The notes beneath the pieces are model-generated. The model was not told the DNA's origin, ran no database searches, and saw nothing but the letters and a program-made list of their open reading frames with translations. Of a stretch of DNA of 64,000 nt, positions 46,191 to 57,914 are shown in pieces; positions within the stretch are counted from its first letter, which is position 1; each line of letters opens with the position of its first letter. The stretch comes from Sabellastarte sp. h YS-2021 (lineage: Eukaryota; Annelida; Polychaeta; Sabellida; Sabellidae): positions 58,099,293-58,163,292 of the forward strand of contig OZ024927.1 of the NCBI GenBank assembly GCA_964017235.1. Reading direction: 5' to 3'. Both the position numbers and the translations under genes were made by a program.

Positions 46191-49100
46191 AAAGGATGCT
46201 ATCTGTATCAATGAACAGTTGTATTAAAACAGTATAAGTACACAGCATGACCAGCAGACAAAGTCCCATTACAGCATGGCTAGCAGACAAAGCCCCATTA
46301 AAGTCTGGCTAGCAGATAAAGCCCCATTAAACACAGCTGTGTGATGATTAATTTTTGCACAGGTAATATTGATCTAGCATGGTGAGCAGACAAAGCCCCA
46401 TTAAACAAGCTTGGCAAGCAGACAAAGCCCCCATTATAACAAGAGAGCTAGCAGAGAAAGGTCCCCATTAAACGAGAGAGCTGTGTGATGATTAATTTTT
46501 GCACAGGTAATATTGATCTAGCATGGTGAGCAGACAAAGCCCCATTAAACAAGCTTGGCAAGCAGACAAAGCCCCCATTATAACAAGAGAGCTAGCAGAG
46601 AAAGGTCCCCATTAAACGAGAGAGCTGTGTGATGATTCATTTTTCTTTTTTTTCAAAAGTAATATTGATCATCTAGTAGCCCCAGCAGACAAAGCCCCAT
46701 TAAAACAACAGAGCTAGCAGACAAAGCCCCATTAAAGCTTGGCTAGCAGACAAAGCCCCATTAAAGCTTGGCTAGCAGATAAAGCCCCATTAAACAGTTC
46801 TAGCAGACAAAGCCCCATTAAAACAGAGCTCTGCGATGATTCATTTTTCACAAGTAATATTGATGTAGTATGGAGCCCCATTAAACAATAGAGGTGTGGG
46901 TCAGCAGACAAAGCCCCATTAAAGCTTGGCTAGCAGATAAAGCCCCATTAAAAAGTTCTAGCAGACAAAGCCCCATTAAACAGTTGTAGCAGACAAAGAC
47001 CCATTAAGCGAAGAAAGTCCCATTAAAACAAGCCCCATTAAACAGATCTAGCAGACAAAGCCCCCATTAAAACAAGACATATTTTTACAAGTAATATTGA
47101 TCTAGTATCGAGGCTCATTAAAGGGTGTGGGCTAAGCAGACAAAGCCCCATTAAAAACAAGCTTGGGCTAGCAGACAAAGCCCCATTAAACAGAGAAAAG
47201 CCCCATTAAATAACAAAGTTGTTAATCTAGTATATTGTGCCCCTTGAAAACGACAGAGGCAGTCTCACAAAGCCCCATTAAAACAGAGCTCTGCGATGAT
47301 TCATTTTTTTCACAAGAAATATTGATGTAGTATGGAGCCCCATTAAACAATAGAGGTGTGGGTCAGCAGACAAAGCCCCATTAAAGCTTGCCTAGCAGAT
47401 AAAGCTCCATTAAAAAGTTCTAGCAGACAAAGCCCCATTAACCAACACTTCTAGCAGACAAAGCCCCATTAAACAACACAGCTGTGTGATGATTCATTTT
47501 TTCAGTAGTAATATGATCTAGTAGGCTAGGATTAAACTGCAACTATACACTGATTATCAGCTAACCCCAAAGCCGTAACCCTAATCAAAAAGTGTGCATG
47601 AAAGCAGGAGATTAAACTGCGACTGTATATGAGGCAACAGATTGCGTTCGTGTGCTTACCCTGGGGTTCGAAATTTCCCATTAATCTTAATTGGGAATGG
47701 GGATTTCCAACAGAGCTCCAATGTAGCTAGCATACATTGTGTGAGAAATCAAATCCAAATGCTGATCCTTTACGTTACAATGAAGTCTAGATTTATTTCA
47801 TTTTAAAAATTTATAGCTACTTCTTCCAGCCGTATCACATATAGCTTCGATGCTTCATTTTTTTATTTCACATGCAATATTGATCTAGAGCCCCAATAAA
47901 GGGTGTGGGCTAGCAGACAAAGCCCCATTAATACCTTGGGTAGCAGACAAAGCCCCATGAAACAGTCTCAGTAGACAAAGCCCCATTAAAACACTTCTAG
48001 CAGACAAAAGCCCCATTAACACAACAGTGCTGTGTGATGGTTCATTTTTTTTCGCAAGTAATATTGATCTAGTATCGAGGCCCATTAAAGAGTGTGGGCT
48101 AGCAGACAAAGCCCCATTAAAACTAGCTTGGGCTAGCAGACAAAGCTCCATTAATCAAAACTTCTAGCAGAGAAAGCCCCATTAAACAAGACAGCTGTGT
48201 GATGATTCATTTTGTCAGTAGTAATATAATCTAGTAGGCTAGAAGAGAAAGTCCCATTAAAAGCTTGGCCAGCAGACAAAGCCCCATTAAACAGTTGTAG
48301 CTGACAAAGACCCATTAAGCGGAGAAAGCCCCCATTAAAACAAGACATATTTTTTACAAGTAATATTGATCTAGCATCGAGGCTCATTAAAGGGTGTGGG
48401 CTAAGCAGACAAAGCCCCATTGAAAACAATCTTGGGCTAGCAGACAAAGCCCCATTAAACAGAGAAAAGCCCCATTAAATAACAAAGTTGTTAATCTAGT
48501 ATATTGTGCCCCTTTAAAACGACAGAGGCAGTCTCACAAAGCCCCATTAAAACAGAGCTCTGCGATGATTCATTTTTTCACAAGAAATATTGATGTAGTA
48601 TGGAGCCCCATTAAACAATAGAGGTGTGGGTCAGCAGATAAAGCCCCATTACAGCTTGGCTAGCAGATAAAGCCCCATTAAACAGTTCTAGCATACAAAG
48701 CCCCTTTAAAATAGAGCACTGCGATGATTCATTTTTTCACAAGTAATATTGATGTAGTATGGAGCCCCATTAAACAATAGAGGTGTGGGTCAGCAGATAA
48801 AGCCCCATTACAGCTTGGCTAGCAGATAAAGCCCCATTAAACAGTTCTAGCATACAAAGCCCCTTTAAAATAGAGCACTGCGATGATTCATTTTTTCACA
48901 AGTAATATTGATGTAGTATGGAGCCCCATTAAACAATAGAGGTGTGGGTCAGCAGACAAAGCCCCATTAAAGCTTGCCTAGCAGATAAAGCCCCATTATA
49001 AGGTTCTAGCAGACAAAGCCCCATTAACCAACACTTCTAGCAGACAAAGTCCCATTAAACAACACAGCTGTGTGATGATTCATTTTTTCAGTAGTAATAT

Positions 49101-52100
49101 GATCTAGTAGGCTAGAAGACAAAGCCCCATTAAACAGTTGTAGTAGACAAAGGCTCATTTAAACAGTTCTGTGTGAGAAATCAAATCCAAATGCTGATCC
49201 TTTGCATTAGAATGAAGTCTAGATTTATTTGATTTTAAAAATTTACAGCTACTTCTTCCAAAACCATTAAATATAGCCTCGATGCTTCAGTTTTTTATTT
49301 CACAAGTAATATTGATCTAGTAGGCTAGGAGACAAAGCCCCATTAAAGCTTGGCTAGCAGATAAAGCCCCATTAAAAAGTTCTAGCAGACAAAGCCCCAT
49401 TGACCAACACTTCTTGCAAACAAAGCCCCATTAAACAACACAGCTGTGAGATGATTCATTTTTTCAGTAGTAATATGATCTAGTAGGCTAGGATTAAACT
49501 GCGACTACACACTGATTATCAGCTAACCCCAAAGCCCTAACCCTAATCAAAAAGTGTGCATGAAAGCAGGAGATTAAACTGCGACTGTATATGAGGCGAC
49601 AGATTGCATTCGTGTGCTTACCCTGGGGTTCGAAATTTCCCATTAATCTTAATTGGGAATGGGGATTTCCAACAGAGCTCCAATGTAGCTAGCATACATT
49701 GTGTGAGAAATCAAATCCAAATGCTGATCCTTTATGTTACAATGAAGTCTAGATTTATTTCATTTTAAAAATTTATAGCTACTTCTTCCAGCCGCATCAC
49801 ATATAGCTTCGATGCTTCATTTTTTTATTTCACATGTAATATTGATCTAGAGCCCCATTAAAGGGTGTGGGCTAGCAGACAAAGCCCCATTAAAACCTTG
49901 GGTAGCAGACAAAGCCCCATGAAACAGTCTCAGTAGACAAAGCCCCATTAAAACACTTCTAGTAGACAAAAGCCCCATTAACACAACAGTGCTGTGTGAT
50001 GGTTCATTTTTTTTCGCAAGTAATATTGATCTAGTATCGAGGCCCATTAAAGACTGTGGGCTAGCAGACAAAGCCCCATTAAAACTAGCTTGGGCTAGCA
50101 GACAAAGCTCCATTAATCAAAACTTCTAGCAGAGAAAGCCCCATTAAACAAGACAGCTGTGTGATGATTCATTTTTTCAGTAGTAATATGATCTAGTAGG
50201 CTAGAAGAGAAAGCCCCATTAAAAGCTTGGCCAGCAGACAAAGCCCCATTAAACAGTTCTAGCATACAAAGCCCCATTAAAATAGAGCACTGCGATGATT
50301 CATTTTTTCACAAGTAATATTGATGTAGTATGGAGCCCCATTACATAATAGAGGTGTGAGTCAGCAGACAAAGCCCCATTAAAGCTTGCCTAGCAGATAA
50401 AGCCCCATTAAAAAGTTCTAGCAGACAAAGCCCCATTAACCAACACTTCTAGCAGACAAAGCCCCATTAAACAACACAGCTGTGTGATGATTCATTTTTT
50501 CAGTAGTAATATGATCTAGTAGGCTAGAAGACAAAGCCCCATTAAACAGTTGTAGTAGACAAAGGCTCATTTAAACAGTTCTGTGTGAGAAATCAAATCC
50601 AAATGCTGATCCTTTGCATTAGAATGAAGTCTAGATTTATTTCATTTTAAAAATTTACAGCTACTTCTTCCAAAACCATTAAATATAGCCTCGATGCTTC
50701 ATTTTTTATTTCACAAGTAATATTGATCTAGTAGGCTAGGAGACAAAGCCCCATTAAACAGATTTAGCAGACAAATCCCATTAAACAGTTCTAGCATACA
50801 AAGCCCCATTAAAACAGAGCTCTGCGATGATTCATTTTTTCACAAGTAATATTGATGTAGTATGGAGCCCCATTAAACAATAGAGGTGTGGGTCAGCAGA
50901 CAAAGCCCCATTAAAGCTTGCCTAGCAGATAAAGCCCCATTAAAAGGTTCGAGCAGACAAAGCCCCATTAACCAACACTTCTAGCAGACAAAGCCCCATT
51001 AAACAACACAGCTGTGTGATGATTCATTTTTTCAGTAGTAATATGATCTAGTAGGCTAGGATTAAACTGCGACTATACACTGATTATCAGCTAACCCCAA
51101 AGCCCTAACCCTAATCAAAAAGTGTGCATGAAAGCAGGAGATTAAACTGCGACTGTATATGAGGTGACAGATTGCGTTCGTGTGCTTACCCTGGGGTTCG
51201 AAATTTCCCATTAATCTTAATTGGGAATGGGGATTTCCAACAGAGCTCCAATGTAGCTAGCATACATTGTGTGAGAAATCAAATCCAAATGCTGATCCTT
51301 TACGTTACAATGAATAAAAAAAATGAAGTCTAGATTTATTTCATTTTAAAAATTTATAGCTACTTCTTCCAGCCGCATCACATATAGCTTCGATGCTTCA
51401 TTTTTTTATTTCACATGTAATATTGATCTAGAGCCCCATTAAAGGGTGTGGGCTAGCAGACAAAGCCCCATTAAAACCTTGGGTAGCAGACAAAGCCCCA
51501 TGAAACAGTCTCAGTAGACAAAGCCCCATTAAAACACTTCTAGCAGACAAAAGCCCCATTAACACAACAGTGCTGTGTGATGGTTCATTTTTTTTCACAA
51601 GTAATATTGATCTAGTATCGAGGCCCATTAAAGAGTGTGGGCTAGCAGACAAAGCCCCATTAAAACTGGCTTGGGCTAGCAGACAAAGCTCCATTAATCA
51701 AAACTTCTAGCAGAGAAAGCCCCATTAAACAAGACAGCTGTGTGATGATTCATTTTTTCAGTAGTAATATGATCTAGTAGGCTAGAAGAGAAAGTCCCAT
51801 TAAAAGCTTGGCCAGCAGACAAAGCCCCATTAAACAGTTCTAGCATACAAAGCCCCATTAAAATAGAGCACTGCGATGATTCATTTTTTCACAAGTAATA
51901 TTAATGTAGTATGGAGCCCCATTAAATAATAGAGGTGTGGGTCAGTAGACAAAGCCCCATTAAAGCTTGCCTAGCAGATAAAGCCCCATTAAAAAGTTCT
52001 AGCAGACAAAGCCCCATTAACCAACACTTCTAGCAGACAAAGCCCCATTAAACAACACAGCTGTGTGATGATTCATTTTTCAGTAGTAATATGATCTAGT

Positions 52101-55100
52101 AGGCTAGAAGACAAAGCCCCATTAAACAGTTGTAGCAGACAAAGGCTCATTTAAACAGTTCTGTGCGAGAAATCAAATCCAAATGCTGATCCTTTGCATT
52201 AGAATGAAGTCTAGATTTATTTCATTTTAAAAATTTACAGCTACTTCTTCTCGGCCATGTTTTTTCATCTCTAACCCCAAAGCCCTAACCCTATTAAGCA
52301 TGTCATTAAAGAGTCAGTATAAAAAAGTATCAGACACCATAGAGAGCAGTTGTTTGGTCTTCCTAAACCCATGGCACTAACCAAGTTATATTGAGAATGT
52401 ATATGAAGTGATAACTTGCATTCCAGTGCTTACCCTTGGGTCCGAAATTTCTCGTTAATTTTAATTGGGAATGGGGATTTCTACTGGAAAGCCGAGAGGC
52501 GAGCATTTATCTTGTAGAGCAATTGCGTCCAGACATATACAAGATGCATTGCCTCATTAATATGCGTTGGGGTGCTTACCTTCGGGTTCGAAATTTTCTG
52601 TTAATTTTTAATGGGAATGGGGATCAAAGGATGCAATTTGTATCAGTGAACAGTTGTATTACACGGTATTACTACACAGCATGGCTAGCAGACAAAGCAC
52701 ATTAAAGCTTGGCTAGCAGATAAAGCCCCATTAAACAAAGCTTGGCTAGCAGACAAAGGCCCATTAAAGCTTGGCTAGCAGACAAAGCCCCATTAAACAA
52801 CCCAGCTCTGTGATGATTCATTTTTTCACGAATAATATTGATCTAGTATTGAGCACTACACAGCTTGCCTAGCATAGTCCCAATATAATAGCTGCATTAG
52901 AGCAGCTGCAATACCAGCTAGTTCATTATAGTATTTATGTAAAACTTATGATAAAATAAATGATGCATTTTTATTAAGACAAAAAAATTGGGCTTTGCTC
53001 ATAGATGTAGATGTGGGAAACATAAAAGGGAACACGTGAGGGGGTAACAGATTGGGTGGGAAACATAAAGGGAGACAGGTGGGTGGGTAACACATTAGAT
53101 AGCTAGGTAGTAAAAGTTTAATGTATGAGGAGAGTGTTTATGTTAACAGAATACAAAGTACACTAGATTCACAATAGATATTAAATTTCTTATCTTTGCT
53201 GGTGCATTATCTGATTTAAAGGTCTTTGTGATGTAAAGAAAATTAAGAATTGCATGCAAATGAGATTTACTTTTTCCTTAGCTTGGTAGCTGGAAAAACA
53301 ATTGAGTTTATAACCTGAGGTTTAGCGTTAATATAGACTGACAAAATTCTAGTATTCAGCAGTTTTCCAAAGAAAACCAGGATACACTGATTATTAACTA
53401 ACCCCAAAGCCCTAACCCTAATCAAAAGTGTGCATGAAAGTAGGAGATTAAAATGCGACTGTATATGAGGCGAGATATTGCGTTCGGGTGCTAACCCTGG
53501 GGTTCCAAATTTCCCGTTAATTTTAATTGGGAACGGGGATTTTCTACAGACCTCTTCTGAGACTATCATACATTGGGTGACTTAACCAATAGAGGTGTGG
53601 GCCAGCAGACAAAGCCCCATTAAAGCTTGGCTAGCAGATAAAGCCCCATTAAAACAATACAGCTGTGTGATTATTCATTTTTTTAGAAGTAATATTGATC
53701 TAGTATGGTAGAAGACAAAGTCCCATTAATAAAGCTTGGCTAGCAGACAAGAGCCCCATTATTAGTACATCTGTAGGCTAGGCAGACAAAGCCCCATTAA
53801 AGCTTGGCTAGCAGACAAAGCCCCATTAACCAACACAGCTAGCAGAACAAAGCCCTATTAAGTAATATTGATCTAGTAGGCCAGCAGACAAAGCTCCATT
53901 AAAGCTTGGCTAGCAGACAAAGCCCCCATTAAAACACAACTGTGTGATGATTCATCAGAGTAATAGCTATAAAACTATCAAACAAAAATCCCATTGAGCA
54001 GTCTCAAACCTGTTTTTCACATTGATGTAGTATTGAGCCCCACCATTAAACAATAGAGGCGTGGGGGCCAGCAGACAAAGCCCCATTAAAAGCTTGGCTA
54101 GCAGATAAAGCTCCCATTGAAACAAGACAGCTGTGTGATGATTCATTAGAGTAATAGCTATCAATTATCAAACAACAAAAACAGTCCCATTGAGCCTTTG
54201 TGATCTGAAGAAAATTAAAGATTTGCATGCAAATGAGATTTACTTTATCTAGGAGTTTGTTCAATTGATATTTTCATCTCTAACCCCAAAGCCCTAACCC
54301 TAATAGCCATATCATTAAAGAATCAGTATGATAAGTGACAGATACGATAGAGAGCAATTGTTTTAGTTTTCATAAACCCATAGCACTGAGGAAGTGATAT
54401 TGAGAATGTATATCAGGTGAGGAATTGCGTTCAAGTGCTTACCCTTGGGTTCGAAATTTCCCGTTAATTTTAATTGGGAATGGGGATTTTCAACAGAGCT
54501 AAAAGTTTACAGTTATGACTGTAGGAGATTAAAATGCGTATGTATATCAGGTGATAAATTGCGTTCAAGTGCTTACCCTCGTGTCCAAAATTTCACGTTA
54601 ATTTTAATTGGGAATGGAGATTTTCAATAGACCTCCAATGTGGCTAGCTGTGTTTAGCATGATGGTTGGAGAGCATTAAATAAGGTCTAGATTTTATTTC
54701 ATTTTTTTAAAAAAATTATAGCTAGTTCCTCCTCTCCATTAGTGAGAGCATTTGTCTTCATTAGAGAAAGCCTCATAAACAACTGCCCAGCTACAAATGA
54801 TGAACAGTTGTATCAATACAGTATTAGTACACAGCATGGCTAGGAGACAATGCCCCATTACAGCATGGCTAGCAGACAAAGCCCCCATTAAAGTTTGACT
54901 AGCAGACAAAGCCCCATTAAACAAAGCTGTGTGGATGATTCATTTTACATAGATATATTCATTATAACATGGCTAGCAGACAAAGCCCCATTTTAACAAG
55001 AGAGCCAGCAGAGAAAGGCCCCCATTAAACGAGAGAGCTGTGTGATGATTCATTTTTCTTTTTTTTCAAAAGTAATATTGATCATCTAGTAGCCCCAGCA

Positions 55101-55500
55101 GACAAAGCCCCATTAAAAACTTGGCTAGCAGACAAAGCCCCATTAAAACAACAGAGCTAGCAGACAAAGCCCCATTAAACAGGGCCGCTGTGTGATAATT
55201 CATGTTTTTCACAAGTAATATTGATCTATTTAGGGCTAGCATACAAAGCCCCATTAAACCTTTGGCTAGGAGACAAAGTCCCATTAAAACAAGAGAGATA
55301 GCAGACAAAGCCCCATTAAACAATTGTAGCAGACAAAGCCCCATTAAAACATAGCTCTGTGATGATTCATCAGTCTCAACCATCTACAAGCTTGGGTTAG
55401 CAGACAAAGCCCCATTAAACAGACAAAAGCCCCATTAAATAACAGAACTGTGTAATGAATCATTTATTTTTTTACACAAGTAATATTTTGATCTAGTATT
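46190..55500 (-). repeat. Right minisatellite array (minus orientation)
   Basis: The same units as the left array, seen here as GCTAGCAGACAAAGCCCC followed by ATTAAA. Cassettes are reversed too (GATGATTCATTTTTTCAC, AAGTAATATTGATCTAG). Large blocks repeat: the TAACCCCAAAGCCCTAACCC spacer is at 47,561, 49,523 and 51,091, giving steps of 1,962 and 1,568 bp with high similarity. These recent block duplications explain the greater length of this arm. Confidence 0.95.
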
Positions 55501-55596
55501 GAACCCCTTTAAAACGACAGAGGCAGTCTCAAACACCTGTATAGAGCTAGTATCGACCCTCCCACGTCTAACCATCAATCTTCCCAACTGCAGCAA

Positions 55597-55669
55597 CAGC
55601 TGCACAGCTGTCAAAAAGTGACATGATTGATGGGAAACTCGACTCGATATTGACTCAATATATACTACT
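55597..55669 (-). repeat. Right terminal inverted repeat of giant element
   Basis: Reverse complement of 38,775-38,847 with one mismatch (AGCTGT here against ACCTGT). Ends CAATATATACTACT. Confidence 0.92.
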
Positions 55670-55675
55670 GTGAAT
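55670..55675 (+). repeat. 6-bp target site duplication, right
   Basis: GTGAAT, identical to 38,769-38,774 and directly abutting the repeat. Confidence 0.85.
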
Positions 55676-57538
55676 CATTCAACAAGAAAAGTTTTATCAA
55701 TGCGCCCATTCTTCAGAATGCCCTAAAACTGCACACATTTTTAATCTCAAGCAATATTAATTCAGTTCATCCAGTGTTATGTCAGAACACAAATGTGATG
55801 AAATATATAAAATGTACACACTTCTGATAATTACCGTTTAACAATACCTCTCATGTTGTAGGTGGCTTACATTGACGTTTGCTTTGTTTCCCTCCTTAAC
55901 AATGCATGTGATCCCACATGCATGGTTATTATTAGAGGTAGGCTGAGGCTATCAATGATTGTAGTAACACAGTTCATTTCCTGCAGCAATATGTGGTAAA
56001 CATTCTACTTTATTCTAAATTAAAATAGTTTTTTTCTCCACTCATTTCAAGAGAATTTCATTCTAATAATTCAAATAGTTCCGTTATTGTAAAAGATCAT
56101 TCATATTATTGGATAGCAAGCTAAATTATATAAAGCAGACAGTTTCATGCATGATTAAGCATTCCAGGAACTGAGCGGTGGTGAGGTAATAAGAATAGTT
56201 GAATTGGGGTATTGGGTGTATTGGCATTACAACCTACATTGAGAAAACCATCATATTATTTACCTGTCAACGTGTAACTGAAGTGTTAAGATTCTCTCCA
56301 ATTTATTACAAACTAAGGGTGTCAAATTATGGATGACCAATTTAAATCATATACTACCAAAATTGTTTTTACCAGTTTTTTTTTGCTTAGAATTAAGACC
56401 AAATTGGTAAACACATGGATATAATGAAAAAGTTACTAATGCAATATATTCAGATTGTCTGCCATGGGAGAACAGCAGATGAAGGCATAAAACATGATAA
56501 TAATAAACTAACTGCTCACCAAAATTGAACACAAATTTCCTGAATCCCATACAATATGCTACAAGGACACTTGTGAACAAAACAGTGAAAAGAACTCACA
56601 GAAAGTTATGGGACTCCAATTCATGCGTAGCCTTAATGAATCATATGTACAACGTAATGAGCCTACCCAACTTAATACTTTGTATCTTATATGTACAACT
56701 TGTTATATCCTGTATTTAAGATTGTCACGTAAATCAGTTAGTAAGTGTTATACATAGAGCTTACTTAAATATTCAACTTTATAGAAAATAAATTCAGGCA
56801 GCTAGGAGCATCTTTGGTGGGACAGTTCATGGTGGATCCTAGCCTTGCTTAAGGCTCAAATTTGCATGATATATTTTCAAACATGCACACAGATATTTGA
56901 TATTCATAAAACACTCATACATGTTAAGAGATAGAACTGTATCTTTCTCCTAGCTGTATGCTGCTCTAAAAGTCAGTACATGTATGAGTACATTATAGAA
57001 ACTGAAACTCCATTATCTGAACTGAAACTTTCCTTAACTGCAAAGAAACTTGAGCCTTCAGCAAGGCTAGGTGGATCCCGAATTTAGTGGACTTTGTCCT
57101 ATTTTCAGCCCTTCCAGATCTGTTCTCCATGCTGCCACATGCAGCTATGACCTGCTCCAGTACTGAAGAAAAATTGGTTCAATACACTAGTTTGTTCCTG
57201 GATACCCATGAATGTCCATGGATATACCTAAATGCTGCCAAATCTTCCCAAAATTTGTTCCAATACAACCTATATAGTTGTCATATACCCCCAGAACTGC
57301 TTCCATTGCGCTCACAAATATAAACAGGTAATTGGGACATTTACTAATTGGGACATTTACTGGTCGTCCTAGATCATCCAATGATTGGCTCCCGGGTGGT
57401 GATCTAGAATGCATCCTGAGGACACAGGATTCCTATAAAACTGTCCTGGATCCACTTTTTCAGTCATGTTTTGCAATATGGGCAACAGTCAGTATAGATA
57501 TCTATGAAATTCTAAGTGTATAAATGTTCATTCTTCTT
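55676..57538. other. AT-rich sequence without a supported gene
   Basis: Short frames (56,347-56,719, 57,087-57,523) lack family resemblance. No repeat is recognised. Confidence 0.4.
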
Positions 57539-57914
57539 CTAATAAAATTTGCTTCCTGCTTATAGGCAGACTAGGCTCAATAATATATCTATGTGCCTTA
57601 TATAATCAACTGTGTGTTAATTGTATTTCCACTGTATAACTCTTTGGATCAGTCTCATCAGAGGCTATGAATTATCTGCATCTAGACGTCCTGAAGTACG
57701 TTTTTGGATTTTTGGTTCCACCCCTGGTTTGCACGGGTTCAGCATCTGTTTTGCACAGGTGCAGATCAGGCTCACAGGTGCAAATGTGCTGCAAAACACA
57801 GGTTTACTGGTGGTTTTGAGAGTCTAGGTCAGTAACCCCTTTAAAAACAATTAATGTGAATTTTAGAGTGTGAAAAGCCTAGTCTGCCTATAAGCAGGAA
57901 GGAGATTTTATTAG
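57539..57914. mobile_element. 376-bp inverted-repeat element
   Basis: The left arm CTAATAAAATTTGCTTCC... and the right arm match over 39 bp with two differences, including CTTATAGGCAGACTAGGCT. The interior contains repeated TTTGCACRGGT words. No clear target duplication is seen. Confidence 0.75.

Larger units (their letters stand above)
38775..55669. mobile_element. Giant satellite-filled inverted-repeat element, 16.9 kb
   Basis: Bounded by 73-bp terminal inverted repeats with one mismatch and a 6-bp target duplication. The interior is built from a roughly 28-bp minisatellite and spacer cassettes in opposite orientations on the two sides of a core at about 43.6-46.2 kb. No transposase, polymerase, integrase or other domain is seen in any frame. 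Long inverted arms made of direct repeats are the plan of Foldback elements; AG...CT ends, 6-bp TSD and 15-20 kb size are Polinton/Maverick traits. Assignment is open, and it must depend on proteins made elsewhere. The right arm is about twice as long as the left. Confidence 0.8.

Noticed and set aside
41115..54310. TTAGGGTTAGGG motifs as interstitial telomere sequence
   Set aside because: Only two units occur at each place, always as part of a longer spacer block copied with the array.
38950..55400. Repeated short frames encoding peptides such as MGLCLLA or NGALSAS
   Set aside because: They follow from the minisatellite, which contains an ATG and few stops per unit. Frames break whenever unit length varies and appear in both arms without conservation of length.
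38775..55669. A full Polinton/Maverick
   Set aside because: No DNA polymerase B, retroviral-like integrase, ATPase, protease or capsid sequence is visible. Only size, TSD length and end bases agree.
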